Assembly: GCA_963741615.1 (NCBI GenBank)
Contig: CAVUIU010000001.1
Coordinates: forward strand, 123,244-187,243
DNA from: UBA9676 sp963741615
GTDB taxonomy: Bacteria > Actinomycetota > Actinomycetes > Streptosporangiales > Streptosporangiaceae
Reading direction: 5' to 3'
DNA: 64,000 bases
The position numbers and the translations under genes are program-made. Shown piece after piece: positions 24,339-33,613 of the stretch. Each line of letters opens with the position of its first letter. Position 1 is the stretch's first letter. Under the pieces are notes generated by a model. That model did no database searches, was not told the DNA's origin, and worked only from the letters and a program-made list of their open reading frames with translations.

Positions 24339-25159
24339 CCGACCGCACCGGGGACAGCGCCGTGCCAGACTTGGTGCCCGTGCCAGACTTGGTGCCCGTG
24401 CCAGATCATGACCGTTCGCGCCTGTCGTACAAGCTCGGCTACGCGCTCCGGCACCCGGGCCGGGTGATCCCCTATGCCCGCCGCCGTGGCCGGGACGCGC
24501 TGCTCGGCATGAAGTCGGCCGATCACGTCAGCTACTACCGCGGCGTGATGAAGTCGGACGCTGCCCGCTGCGCCGAGGCCGCGGTCGGCAGCGATACCCA
24601 CGCGTCCTGGCTCCAGATCGGCCAGCTTCAGTTCGATTACCTGGCCGGCCACGGCCTGCAGCCGGGTGACCGGATGCTGGAGATCGGCTGCGGCAACCTG
24701 CGGGCGGGGCGGCTGTTCATCGACTACCTCAACCCCGGCAACTACTACGGCATCGACATCTCACCCGACATCCTGCTGGCCGCCCAGCAGACGCTGGCGG
24801 AGTTCGGCCTGCAGGCCAAGGTCCCGTGCCTGACCCTGGTCAACAACCTCAAGTTCGAGTTCCTCCCGTCGGCGAAGTTCACGGTGATCCACGCGCACAG
24901 CGTGTTCTCCCACTCGCCGCTCGAGGTGATCGAGGAGTGCCTGGCCCATGTGGGCCGGATCATGACCGCCGATGCCATCTTCGACTTCACCTTTGACCGG
25001 ACCGAGGGCGCCGAGCATCAGGTGCTGCGTGAGGATTTCTACTACCGCACCGAGACCCTGGTCGCGCTCGCCGACCGCAACGGCCTCGACGCCCAGCTCA
25101 TGGCGGACTGGGAGGGGACGCACCCGCAGTCGAAGATCCGGGTTACCCGCCGCGCCTGA
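24335..25159 (+). CDS. Class I SAM-dependent methyltransferase
   Basis: A 274-residue protein with SAM motif I MLEIGCGNLRAGRLFIDYL (about 111-129), the acidic YYGIDIS after strand 2, and a FTVIHAHSVFSHSPL motif-IV region. It resembles small-molecule or glycan-associated methyltransferases. The GTG start overlaps the DUF4235 stop, so translation is coupled. The N-terminus contains a VPDLVP repeat encoded by an 18-bp tandem repeat. Substrate unknown. Confidence 0.82.
   Translation: MTDRTGDSAVPDLVPVPDLVPVPDHDRSRLSYKLGYALRHPGRVIPYARRRGRDALLGMKSADHVSYYRGVMKSDAARCAEAAVGSDTHASWLQIGQLQFDYLAGHGLQPGDRMLEIGCGNLRAGRLFIDYLNPGNYYGIDISPDILLAAQQTLAEFGLQAKVPCLTLVNNLKFEFLPSAKFTVIHAHSVFSHSPLEVIEECLAHVGRIMTADAIFDFTFDRTEGAEHQVLREDFYYRTETLVALADRNGLDAQLMADWEGTHPQSKIRVTRRA
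24362..24405. repeat. Short 18-bp tandem repeat inside the methyltransferase gene
   Basis: Unit GTGCCAGACTTGGTGCCC is present twice in full and once partly, encoding VPDLVP-VPDLVP-VPD. It is a different unit but the same period as the minisatellite 340 bp upstream. Confidence 0.9.
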
Positions 25160-25162
25160 CGG

Positions 25163-25178
25163 CCTGACGGCCGTCAGG
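25163..25178. terminator. 16-bp perfect palindrome between convergent genes
   Basis: CCTGACGGCCGTCAGG spans the gap between the methyltransferase stop and the end of the convergent VOC gene. A symmetrical hairpin could end transcription from both sides. No U-tract on either side. Confidence 0.4.
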
Positions 25179-25677
25179 TAACCGACCCGGCGGCCGAGCC
25201 GGTCGCCCGGTCGCCCCACCGGTCCAGGGCCGCCTCCAGGTCCAGCGGTGCGATCATCGGGCCCTGCTTGAGTTCGGTCTCCCAGTCTTCCGCCGGTACC
25301 CGCCACATCACCTCGAACTCGATCCCGCTCGGGTCCTTCGCGTACAGCGACTTGGACACCCGGTGGTCGCTGGCACCGACCAGCGCACCGCGGGCGGCGA
25401 GTGCCTGGCGGATCTCATCCAGTTCGGTCAGCGTGCCCACCTCCCATGCCAGGTGGTAGAGCCCCGCCCGGGGTGCGGCGTCGGCCGGGACCGGGGTCCC
25501 GCCGATGCCGAACAGCCCCAGGTCGTGATCGTTCGCCGAGCCGGGCGCCCGGAGGAATGCTGCCTGGCCTGCGATCTCGGTCCGGATCTCGAATCCGAGC
25601 GTGGTGGTGTAGAAGTCAACGGCGCTGCCCAGGTCGTGGACATAGAGGACAGCGTGGTTGAGACGGCGCACGGCCAT
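25174..25677 (-). CDS. VOC family protein (glyoxalase/extradiol dioxygenase-like)
   Basis: A 167-residue single-chain VOC protein with both beta-alpha-beta-beta-beta modules: RRLNHAVLYVHDLGSAVDFY at the start and AGLYHLAWEVGTLTELDEI in the second half, ending KDPSGIEFEVMWR. The metal-ligand pattern His (N-terminal), His (YHLAW) and Glu (IEFEV) is intact, so it could be an active metalloenzyme. The substrate is unknown. A hydrophilic ~35-residue tail follows the fold. Confidence 0.85.
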   Translation of the reverse strand: MAVRRLNHAVLYVHDLGSAVDFYTTTLGFEIRTEIAGQAAFLRAPGSANDHDLGLFGIGGTPVPADAAPRAGLYHLAWEVGTLTELDEIRQALAARGALVGASDHRVSKSLYAKDPSGIEFEVMWRVPAEDWETELKQGPMIAPLDLEAALDRWGDRATGSAAGSVT

Positions 25678-25744
25678 GGCAGGCCTCCTGGCTTGAAGTC
25701 GTCTGTCAGGGGAGTCTGGTGAGGGATAAGGCGCCTGGGCGGCC

Positions 25745-25936
25745 TCAGCGGCCGATCTGCCCGCGGCGGCGCATCTCCCGCAGCCGCCGCCGCTGTGAGG
25801 GATCGAGCATGAGGTAGGCGCCGACCGGGATCGCGATCCCGGCCACGACGACGATCAGGCCGAGCCAGAAGTTGAAGAACATCAGGATCAGGCCGACCAC
25901 CGCGATGCCGATGGCCGCCTTCGAGAATCTGGACAC
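25745..25936 (-). CDS. Small membrane protein, unknown function
   Basis: A 63-residue protein: two adjacent hydrophobic helices (KAAIGIAVVGLILMFFNFWL, then GLIVVVAGIAIPVGAYLML) followed by a strongly basic cytoplasmic tail (QRRRLREMRRRG). The GTG start is preceded by GGAGG 6 nt upstream; a start 20 codons earlier would add a charged segment without a binding site. It stands alone between the VOC gene and a divergent DNA-repair-like gene. Confidence 0.7.
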   Translation of the reverse strand: MSRFSKAAIGIAVVGLILMFFNFWLGLIVVVAGIAIPVGAYLMLDPSQRRRLREMRRRGQIGR

Positions 25937-26107
25937 CTGTACCTCCTCTGCGCGGGAGTCCCGCTCCCGCGTCCTGTCCCCGGCTGCTCCAGACATCCTG
26001 GACTACTAACCTGAACGCTGGCCGATCTTCCGCTAGTCCGTCCTGACCCTGGCAGTATCCGGAACGCTGCGGGCTGACAGGATAGTCGCTGTCCCAGGGA
26101 GGAAGCC

Positions 26108-26680
26108 ATGATGCTGTCACTGCCGATCGATCCGGACGCCAACGAACTGCTGTCGCGCAGCCCGCTGGCGCTGCTGATCGCGATGCTGCTCGACCAGCAG
26201 GTGACGGTGGAGAAGGCCTTCACATCGCCCCGCGACCTGGTGCGGCGGCTTGGCCATGAGCCCAGCGCGCAGGAACTGGCCGATTACGATCCGGAAGCCC
26301 TGGTGGCGATCTTCAGCGAGCGGCCCGCCCTGCATCGCTACCCCCGGGCGATGGCGGGCCGCGTCCAGCAGCTGTGTGCGCTGATAACGGACCGGTACGA
26401 CGGTGACGCCGCGAACGTGTGGACGGGGGCGGCCACCGGCGCCGAGCTGCTCACGAGGATCACCGCACTGCCGGGATTCGGCCCGGACAAGGCACGTATC
26501 TTCGTCGCCCTGCTCGGCAAGCGCTGCGGCGTCCAGCCCCCCGGCTGGCGGGAGGCGGCCGGCCGCTTCGGCGAGGCGGGCTCCCACTGCTCGGTCGCCG
26601 ACATCGTCGACGCCGACTCCCTGGCAGCCGTCCGCGCCTACAAACAATCCCTGAAATCGCCCGCCCCCCCGGGCCCCTGA
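26108..26680 (+). CDS. HhH-GPD superfamily base-excision repair-like protein
   Basis: A 190-residue protein. LLIAMLLDQQVTVEKAF opens the glycosylase-like helical domain. A helix-hairpin-helix DNA-binding motif follows at about 119-138 (ITALPGFGPDKARIFVALLG). The catalytic Lys of endonuclease III/OGG-type enzymes and the 4Fe-4S cluster cysteines are not evident, as in the short actinobacterial HhH-GPD group. Two adjacent ATG codons could start it. Base specificity unknown. Confidence 0.8.
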   Translation: MMLSLPIDPDANELLSRSPLALLIAMLLDQQVTVEKAFTSPRDLVRRLGHEPSAQELADYDPEALVAIFSERPALHRYPRAMAGRVQQLCALITDRYDGDAANVWTGAATGAELLTRITALPGFGPDKARIFVALLGKRCGVQPPGWREAAGRFGEAGSHCSVADIVDADSLAAVRAYKQSLKSPAPPGP

Positions 26681-26699
26681 CGGCAACCCCACGGGCCCC

Positions 26700-27185
26700 T
26701 CAGCGGATCCCATGCCGGCGGAGGACCTCTGCCGCATCCCCCAGGACGTCGTCGTCCCCGCCGCTGCCCTGGCTCTTCCGCGTGCTGACCGCCTTGGTGG
26801 CCGGCTTCCCCGCCGTCACGGCCGGGCCCGCGGCGGCACCCACCGACTTGGCGGCGGCCTGGCCGCCGGAGCGCCGTCGTGACCGGCCGCGCAGGCCCCC
26901 GGAGATCGCGAAGAGCGACACCGAGACCAGCACGACGATGATGCCCGCCCAGACCCGCGGCGAGAACACGAACGACGTGGCGAAATTGCCGATCGCGGTG
27001 CCGAACCGCCACAGCAGCTCGATCGCGCCGATCAGGTAGGCAGCCAGTGGCAGCAGCGACCACGCCACGCCGCGCAGGCCCGCCGCTGCGCCCCGCCGCC
27101 GCCAGACGTAGAAGCTGGCGAGCAGCCCAACCAGGGTCAGTCCGGCGGTCAGCGGCAGCCACGCGATCTGGCTATAAGTGAACAT
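26700..27185 (-). CDS. Hypothetical membrane protein
   Basis: A 161-residue protein with three hydrophobic segments at about 7-27, 38-60 and 75-98 (FTYSQIAWLPLTAGLTLVG, WSLLPLAAYLIGAIELLW, VWAGIIVVLVSVSLFAISG), then a disordered Arg/Ala/Gly-rich cytoplasmic tail ending GDAAEVLRRHGIR. It resembles small envelope-associated membrane proteins conserved in actinobacteria, but I cannot name a family. It is convergent with the HhH-GPD gene, 19 nt apart. Confidence 0.7.
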   Translation of the reverse strand: MFTYSQIAWLPLTAGLTLVGLLASFYVWRRRGAAAGLRGVAWSLLPLAAYLIGAIELLWRFGTAIGNFATSFVFSPRVWAGIIVVLVSVSLFAISGGLRGRSRRRSGGQAAAKSVGAAAGPAVTAGKPATKAVSTRKSQGSGGDDDVLGDAAEVLRRHGIR

Positions 27186-27268
27186 GACCGCGTCTCCTCC
27201 GTTGTCCAGTCCCCTCATTCATCGTCGCACACCACCGCCGGTGCGCCGACCGTAGCGGCCCCGGTCTG

Positions 27269-28351
27269 TTAGCTGTTCTCGGGGAAGTGGCAGGCGGCCT
27301 GGTGCCCCGGCGACATCTCGACCAGCGGCGGCTGCTGTGTCTTGCAGATGTCCTGCGCCTTCCAGCAGCGGGTGTGGAAGCGGCAGGCCGATGGCGGGTT
27401 GAGCGGGCTTGGGACGTCCCCGGTCAGCCGGATCCGTTCCCGGCGCTCCCGGGGGCCCTTATCGGACGTGCGGTGCAACGGTTCCGGCGAGGGCACCGCC
27501 GAGAGCAGGGCGACGGTGTAGGGATGGCGGGGCCGGGCGTACAGGTCGTCCCGGTCGGCAAGTTCGACCAGGTTGCCGAGATACATGACCGCGACCCGGT
27601 CACAGACGTGCCGGATCACCGACAGGTCATGCGCGATGATCACATAGGTCAGCCCGAGCTCGGCCTGCAGGTCTTCCAGCAGGTTGATCACCTGCGCCTG
27701 GATGGACACATCCAGGGCGGACACCGGCTCGTCGGCGACGATGAGCTTGGGCCGCAGCGCAAGCGTGCGCGCGATGCCGATCCGCTGCCGCTGGCCGCCG
27801 GAGAACTCGTACGGGTAGCGGTTGTAGTGCTCGGGGTTGAGCCCGACGAGTTCCAGCAGTTCCTGGACGCTCTGCTTGACTCCCCTCTCGGTCTTGACCT
27901 TCTGCAGCCGCCACGGGGCGCCGACGATCGTGCCGACGGTGTGCCGGGGGTTGAGCGAGGAGTACGGGTCCTGGAAGATCATCTGGATCTCCCTGCGCAG
28001 CGGGCGCATCGCTCCCATGCGCAGGTGCGTGATGTCGGTCCCGTCGAACATGATCTGGCCAGCCGTCGGCTCGATCAGCCGGACGATCATGCGGGCGGTG
28101 GTGGTCTTGCCGCAGCCCGATTCGCCCACGATTCCCAGGGTCTCGCCGGATGCCACCGAGAAGCTGACATCCTCGACGCTGCGCACCAGCCCGACGGTGC
28201 GGCGGAAGATGATGCCGCGGGTGACCGGGAAATGCTTGGTCAGCCCGGTCACCGTCAGCAGCGTGTCCCCCGGCGGCCTGCCGTTCGCCTGCACCTGGCC
28301 CGGCTGCGCGCTCACGCTTTCTCCCGGCGAGCCGTCGCGCAGCCCGGTCAC
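27269..28351 (-). CDS. Oligopeptide/dipeptide ABC transporter ATP-binding protein (OppF-type)
   Basis: A 360-residue ATPase: Walker A GESGCGKTT, Q-loop IQMIFQDPYSSLNPR, signature FSGGQRQRIGIARTL, Walker B LIVADEPVSALD, and H-loop IIAHDLS. The C-terminal oligo_HPY extension has the CRFHTRC cysteine cluster. It powers peptide (or nickel/opine-type) import with the OppD subunit, whose stop it overlaps by 4 nt. It is the last gene of the first five-gene importer operon. Confidence 0.92.
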   Translation of the reverse strand: MTGLRDGSPGESVSAQPGQVQANGRPPGDTLLTVTGLTKHFPVTRGIIFRRTVGLVRSVEDVSFSVASGETLGIVGESGCGKTTTARMIVRLIEPTAGQIMFDGTDITHLRMGAMRPLRREIQMIFQDPYSSLNPRHTVGTIVGAPWRLQKVKTERGVKQSVQELLELVGLNPEHYNRYPYEFSGGQRQRIGIARTLALRPKLIVADEPVSALDVSIQAQVINLLEDLQAELGLTYVIIAHDLSVIRHVCDRVAVMYLGNLVELADRDDLYARPRHPYTVALLSAVPSPEPLHRTSDKGPRERRERIRLTGDVPSPLNPPSACRFHTRCWKAQDICKTQQPPLVEMSPGHQAACHFPENS

Positions 28352-29508
28352 GATGCCACCTCGACCCGCTCGGCCCAGACCCGCCGCTGCTCGTCCGTGC
28401 TGAGGTGGCAGGCGACCAGGTGGTTCGGGCCGACCGGGCGCAGCATGGGCACCTCCTGCTCACATCTGCCGTTGTTCCTGGCCGCGTAGTCACAGCGCGG
28501 GTGGAAGGGGCAGCCCGCCGGCACGTTGATCAGGCTGGGCGGGGTGCCGCGGATGGACAGCAGCCGCTCGATCCGGGCCTGGTCCATCCGTGGCATGGAA
28601 CCGAGGAGCCCCCAGGCGTAGGGGTGGCCGGGCCGGTTGAAGATGTCGTCGCTGCTGCCGTACTCGGCCATCCGGCCGGCGTACATGACCAGGACGTCGT
28701 CGGCCAGTTCCGCCACCACCCCCAGGTCGTGGGTGATGATGATGACCGCGGAATGGTACTCCTGCTGGAGGTCCGAGATGAGGTCCAGGATCTGGGCCTG
28801 CACCGTGACATCGAGCGCGGTGGTCGGCTCGTCCGCGATCAGCAGCTCGGGGTCGCAGGACAGGGCCATGGCGATCATCGCGCGCTGCCGCATGCCGCCG
28901 GAGAACTGATGCGGGTAATCGTCCACCCGGGTCGCCGGATGCGGGATGCCCACCCGCTTGAGCAGGTCAACCGCATGTTCGCGGGCCGCCTTCTTGCTCA
29001 CCTTGTTGTGGATCAGGTAGGCCTCGGCGATCTGGTTGCCCACGGTGTAGTACGGGTGGAGCGCCGACAGCGGATCCTGGAAGATCATCGCCATCTTGTT
29101 GCCCCGCAGCTCACGCACCCGGGGCTGATCTGCCGCGACGATGTCCTCCCCGTCCAGGTAGATCTTGCCGCTGATCCGTGCGTTGCCGCGGTGGTACAAG
29201 CCGAGGACGCCAAGACTGGTGACGCTCTTGCCGGACCCGGACTCACCGACCACGCCGAGGGTGCGGCCCCTGTCCAAGGTGAACGACAGCCCGTCCACCG
29301 CCTTGACCAGCCCGTCGTCGGTCGGGAAGTGGATGTGCAGGTCCCGTATGTCGAGCAGCGCGCTGGGCGCGGTCTCGTCAGTTGTTGCCTCGCCGGTGCG
29401 CTGCGCCTCCGGGTCCCGGCTGCGACGGTCGCCCCGGTCGCGGACGCGGAGCCTGGCGAGCCGACCGCCGGCCCGGTCCGCCTGGCCGGGACCCTCGCCT
29501 CCCGCCAT
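28348..29508 (-). CDS. Oligopeptide/dipeptide ABC transporter ATP-binding protein (OppD-type)
   Basis: A 386-residue ATPase with Walker A GESGSGKSVT, Q-loop MIFQDPLSALHP, signature FSGGMRQRAMIAMAL and Walker B LLIADEPTTALD, plus the oligo_HPY C-terminus (CPFHPRC). The ~50 residues before the ATPase are charged and not part of the family core. The ATG overlaps the upstream permease stop by one base (TGATG). Partner of the OppF-type subunit. Confidence 0.92.
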   Translation of the reverse strand: MAGGEGPGQADRAGGRLARLRVRDRGDRRSRDPEAQRTGEATTDETAPSALLDIRDLHIHFPTDDGLVKAVDGLSFTLDRGRTLGVVGESGSGKSVTSLGVLGLYHRGNARISGKIYLDGEDIVAADQPRVRELRGNKMAMIFQDPLSALHPYYTVGNQIAEAYLIHNKVSKKAAREHAVDLLKRVGIPHPATRVDDYPHQFSGGMRQRAMIAMALSCDPELLIADEPTTALDVTVQAQILDLISDLQQEYHSAVIIITHDLGVVAELADDVLVMYAGRMAEYGSSDDIFNRPGHPYAWGLLGSMPRMDQARIERLLSIRGTPPSLINVPAGCPFHPRCDYAARNNGRCEQEVPMLRPVGPNHLVACHLSTDEQRRVWAERVEVAS

Positions 29509-30515
29509 CAGTTCCTCACTCTCGGGTCGACGTATGCGTACAGGATGTCCACGAACAGGTTGGCGATGACGATGAAGAACGCGGCCAGCATGGTGACGCC
29601 GAGGATCTCCGGCAGGTCCTGGTTCTGGATCGCCAGGATCGTGAACAGGCCGAGGCCATGCAGCGAGAACGTGTACTCGGTGATGACGGCGCCACCGAGC
29701 AGCAGGCCGAGGTCCATGCCGAAAATGGTCACGATCGGGGTGAGCGCCGCCCGCAGGCCGTGCTTGACGATCACCGTCCGCTCGGGCAGGCCCTTCGCCC
29801 GGGCCGTCCGGATATAGTCCTCGCTCATGGTTTCCAGCATGCCCGCCCTGGTGAGCCTGGCGTACAGGGCTGCGTAGAGGAATGCCAGGGTGACCCAGGG
29901 CAGCACCAGGTTCCGTGCCCAGAGGTACGGATTCGTGGTGAAGGGGACGAACTGCACGTTCGGGAAGATCGGCCACTTGTAGCTGAACAGTTCCAGCGCG
30001 ATCAGCCCGGTGAAGAAGATCGGCAGTGAGACTCCCGCCAGGGCCACCCCCATCGAGAATCGGTCGAAGACGCTGCCGCGCTTCAGCGCGGAAAGCACGC
30101 CGATCGACACCCCGCTGACCAGCCATATCACCGACGCGCCGATCGCTAGCGACAAGGTCACCGGTATGTCGCTGACCATCTGCGGCCAGACCGGCTGCTG
30201 GTTCTTGAAGGAGTAGCCGAAACATGGCGGCGGGCAGTAGGCCGTGGTCGGGCCGGCCGTGTAGTGCGCGCCGAAAACGATGCCGCGCAGGAACCGGCCG
30301 TACTGCTCGTACACCGGCGCGTTGAGGCCGAGCTGCTGCTCGACCTGGAGCACGGCAGCCCGGGTCGGGTTGCGTCCCACGTACTGGGTGGCCAGGCCGT
30401 AGGTGGTCTGGCCGGCCAGCCTGGGCAGCAAGAAGAAGATCGCGAACGTGATCATGCTGACGATGATCAGCAGGAAGACGGTGGCGATCAGCCGGCGGAT
30501 GATGAATGTGATCAC
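29508..30515 (-). CDS. Peptide ABC transporter permease (OppB/DppB-type)
   Basis: A 335-residue permease with six transmembrane helices. The N-terminal IIRRLIATVFLLIIVSMITF helix is typical of DppB, and the EAA loop reads TRAGMLETMSEDYIRTARAKG (about 211-231), contacting the ATPases. An unusually long periplasmic region with four cysteines lies between helices 1 and 2. It pairs with the OppC-type permease, which in this operon is encoded upstream of the binding-protein gene rather than next to OppB. Confidence 0.9.
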   Translation of the reverse strand: MITFIIRRLIATVFLLIIVSMITFAIFFLLPRLAGQTTYGLATQYVGRNPTRAAVLQVEQQLGLNAPVYEQYGRFLRGIVFGAHYTAGPTTAYCPPPCFGYSFKNQQPVWPQMVSDIPVTLSLAIGASVIWLVSGVSIGVLSALKRGSVFDRFSMGVALAGVSLPIFFTGLIALELFSYKWPIFPNVQFVPFTTNPYLWARNLVLPWVTLAFLYAALYARLTRAGMLETMSEDYIRTARAKGLPERTVIVKHGLRAALTPIVTIFGMDLGLLLGGAVITEYTFSLHGLGLFTILAIQNQDLPEILGVTMLAAFFIVIANLFVDILYAYVDPRVRN

Positions 30516-30618
30516 TGCGTGCGGCGCTGCCGCCCGGCCCGGTCACCCCGGCCGGGCGGCAGCGCTCTCACCGCCTCTCCTCTTGCGCGCTCTCCTCTTG
30601 CGTCGGACTACGGCTGGG

Positions 30619-32367
30619 CTACTTCATGCCCAGGGTGCCGTAGTTGTACATGCCGTAGTAAGGCTGGACCGAGATATTGGTGAGGTCAGGGCTGCGGTAC
30701 AGCAGCGCCTTGGAGTAGACCGCGGGCAGCATGACCGCGTCCTTCATGACCTGCATGTCGATCTGGTTGGCGATGGAGTTCTTCTCCGTCTGGCTGACGC
30801 CGTTCGCCTGCATCTTGGCCAGGTCGTTGTTCACCACCGGGTCGTTGAGCTCGGAGATGTTGGTGTTCCCGGCCGACGCGATCGCGTTGCCGTTGACGAT
30901 CTCGTCGAACCAGCCCCACGCGTCCGGCCAGTCAGCACCCCAGCCGCCGGTGGAGATCCCGAGGCCGTGGCTGTGCACGTACGCCGGGACACCCGCGTAG
31001 TTGCTGTAGTAGGTCCCCGACGGGTAGCCGTGCAGGGTCAGCTTGATGCCGACCGGGGCCAGCGCGGCCTGCAGGGCCTGGGCAGCCGCGGTGTCCCGGG
31101 GACGGTCACTGCGGTAGGCCATGCCGGTGGTGAACCCGCTCGCGTGCCCGCACGCCGTCAGCTGCTGCTTGGCGGCCGCGATGTCGCCGCCCGGCTTGGT
31201 CTTGGCGTTGTACAGGTCGAACGGCTGGTAGCCGATGATGTTCGGCGGCATCGCCGTGGACGCGATGGCGCCGCCGTACGGGCCGCCGTAAGCGTTCTGC
31301 AGCGTGGTCTTGTTCGCCGCGTACATGATGGCCATCCGGCAGTGCACGTTGTTCAGCGGCGGGACCTTGGTGTTGATGTACTCGAACCACATGAAGCCGG
31401 TGATCGGGTTGTCCGAGGTCGCCTTCAGCGAGGGCGAGCCCAGGATCCTGGCGCGGGCGGCGGACTGCACGCCGGTGCCTGCCTGGTCCATCTGGATGTC
31501 GCCCGCGATCAGCCGGTTGTCGATGTCGTTGGCGTTGGCGTTCAGGTTGACGATGATCTTGCTCGCCAGCTGCTTCACCTGCGGGTCGGTGGCCGGGTTC
31601 CAGTTCGGGTTCTTGACCAGCGTGTACTGCTTGTTGAGCTGGTAGCTCTGGAACATGTAGGGCCCGGACGAGATGGGGTTCAGCTGGTAGTTCGCGCCGG
31701 TGTCCTTGCTCTTCTCCACCGGGGCGGTCTGCGGGATCGCGGCCACGTAGTTCATGTCCGCGAACGGCTTGGTCAGGTTGAACACGATCGTGGTCGCGTT
31801 CGGCGTGATCACCGACGTGAGGTTGCCGGTCTTGTCCTTGTACGGGCCCTTGTAGGTCGCGGCGTTCCCGGCCAGCAGCACCTGCCAGTAGCTCGGCCCG
31901 TTCACCAGGACGCTCTTGGCGAAGGTGCGCTCGACGGCGTACTTGACGTCGGCCGAGGTGATCGGGGTGCCGTCGGAGAACTTCAGGTTGGGCTTGATGT
32001 GGTAGGTCCAGGTGGCCCCGTTGTTGCTGGGGACCCCGGGCGCCGACGCGAGAGCCGGGACGACCTGCAGTCCGCAGGTCCCCGGGCAGGACTTGTAGGT
32101 CATCAGTGGCGTCGCGTACAGCCTGGTGAAGTTCCACTGGAACGCGTAATAGGTGTTGCCCGGGTCGGTGGAGTCCGGGACGCTGCTGTTGTCATAGATG
32201 ATCGTCCCTCCCGTTTTGGTGGAGGGGGCGACGATGGTGGTGGTGGCCGCGTTGTATCCGGCCGATGACGGGGTGGGCGAGGAGCCCCCGCCGCTGCCGC
32301 ATGCGGCCAGCGCGAGCGCCGCGATTCCGGTGAATGCGGCAAGCCCTATAGTCCTGCGCCTTCTCAT
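30619..32367 (-). CDS. Peptide ABC transporter substrate-binding lipoprotein (SBP_bac_5)
   Basis: A 582-residue secreted lipoprotein. The signal peptide has a basic start (MRRRR), a hydrophobic core and lipobox LAAC with Cys23. The mature protein begins with a Gly/Ser linker and holds the SBP family 5 fold; WTYHIKPNLKFSDGTPITSADVKYAVERTF (near 120-150) is the diagnostic segment. Membrane-anchored, it delivers peptides or similar ligands to the permease pair. It lies between the two permease genes. Confidence 0.92.
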   Translation of the reverse strand: MRRRRTIGLAAFTGIAALALAACGSGGGSSPTPSSAGYNAATTTIVAPSTKTGGTIIYDNSSVPDSTDPGNTYYAFQWNFTRLYATPLMTYKSCPGTCGLQVVPALASAPGVPSNNGATWTYHIKPNLKFSDGTPITSADVKYAVERTFAKSVLVNGPSYWQVLLAGNAATYKGPYKDKTGNLTSVITPNATTIVFNLTKPFADMNYVAAIPQTAPVEKSKDTGANYQLNPISSGPYMFQSYQLNKQYTLVKNPNWNPATDPQVKQLASKIIVNLNANANDIDNRLIAGDIQMDQAGTGVQSAARARILGSPSLKATSDNPITGFMWFEYINTKVPPLNNVHCRMAIMYAANKTTLQNAYGGPYGGAIASTAMPPNIIGYQPFDLYNAKTKPGGDIAAAKQQLTACGHASGFTTGMAYRSDRPRDTAAAQALQAALAPVGIKLTLHGYPSGTYYSNYAGVPAYVHSHGLGISTGGWGADWPDAWGWFDEIVNGNAIASAGNTNISELNDPVVNNDLAKMQANGVSQTEKNSIANQIDMQVMKDAVMLPAVYSKALLYRSPDLTNISVQPYYGMYNYGTLGMK

Positions 32368-32437
32368 GAGGTGTAGTGCCTCCTGTCGTGTTTCGTCGTG
32401 AGCGCTCTGTCTCGTGGTGAGCGCCCACCCTGGACGG

Positions 32438-33421
32438 CTATCGGCTTCTCGGGTCGAGCGCGTCGCGCAACCCGTCGCCGAAGAGGTTGAAGGCCATGAC
32501 GGTGATGAAGATCGCCATGCCAGGGATGATCATGAACATCGGGTCGATGGCGTAGAACCCGCCGCTCACCGCGTCGGAGATCATGCCGCCCCAGGTCGGC
32601 TGCGGCGGGATGATGCCCACCCCCAGGTACGACAGCGCCGCTTCGAACAGGATGTTCGTCGGGATCAGCAGGGTCGCGTAGACCAGGATCGGCCCCCAGA
32701 GGTTGGGCAGTAGCTCGCGGAACAGGATGTAGGGCGCGCGCCCGCCAAGACTGCGGGCGGCGTCGACGAATTCCCGTTCCCGCAGCGACAGGGTCTGGCC
32801 ACGGATGATCCGGCCCATGTAGGGCCAGGCGAAGAACCCGATGATGAACACGAGCAGCCAGATGCGCAGCCCGTTGCCGGAGAGGCCGAACGCCGACGAC
32901 GGCATCACCCCGACCAGGGCGATCGCGAAGACGAGCAGCGGGAAGGCGAGGAAGATGTCCATCAGGCGGGCGATCACGGTGTCGATCCAGCCGCCGGAAT
33001 AGCCGGCGATGACGCCCATGAACACCCCGATCACCACGGCGAGCGCGGTGGCGAGGAACGCGATCAGCAGCGAGACCCTGGCGCCGTTGACGACGCGGGC
33101 CAGCATGTCGCGCCCGGTGACCGGCTCGACGCCGAACGGGTGGGCGGCGCTGATTCCCCCGAGCGTCCCGTATGGGCGGCTGAACGTCGGGTTGATCAGG
33201 CCCGGGTGGTAGATGGTCGGATTCTGGACCAGGAACGGGCCGAAGATGCCGACCAGGATGAGCAGGACGATGACGATGCCGCCGCCCATCGCCACCTTGT
33301 CCCGCCGCAGCCGCATCCAGGCGATCTGGCCGAGCGACCGCCCCTCGATGGCCTTGTCGCCCACGCCCACCAGCGCCGATTCCGGCGCGGCATCGGTCGA
33401 TACCTCGAGCGGAGCGGTCAT
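32438..33421 (-). CDS. Peptide ABC transporter permease (OppC/DppC-type)
   Basis: A 327-residue permease. The N-terminal GRSLGQIAWMRLRRDKVAM before helix 1 is the OppC_N motif, and the EAA loop LREREFVDAARSLGGRAPYI appears near residue 215. Five to six helices are visible. It is the first gene of the importer operon, 70 nt ahead of the binding-protein gene; the operon promoter must lie in the ~190 nt upstream, where I see no clear hexamers. Confidence 0.9.
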   Translation of the reverse strand: MTAPLEVSTDAAPESALVGVGDKAIEGRSLGQIAWMRLRRDKVAMGGGIVIVLLILVGIFGPFLVQNPTIYHPGLINPTFSRPYGTLGGISAAHPFGVEPVTGRDMLARVVNGARVSLLIAFLATALAVVIGVFMGVIAGYSGGWIDTVIARLMDIFLAFPLLVFAIALVGVMPSSAFGLSGNGLRIWLLVFIIGFFAWPYMGRIIRGQTLSLREREFVDAARSLGGRAPYILFRELLPNLWGPILVYATLLIPTNILFEAALSYLGVGIIPPQPTWGGMISDAVSGGFYAIDPMFMIIPGMAIFITVMAFNLFGDGLRDALDPRSR

Positions 33422-33613
33422 CGGCGGCGGTTCTCCTGACGCGTGACTAGGCTGCGGTCTGCTGCCCGGAATGCAGGGCAGGCCGCCAGGTCTCTATCCG
33501 GAGGATGCCCCTGGCGGCCTCTGTGCGCTAGACCTGGGCCGATGTCGTTCCTGGATTGTGACCCAATCAAGATTTTTCCGTCACAGCAGATGGGAGGACG
33601 ACGATTTCCGGTC

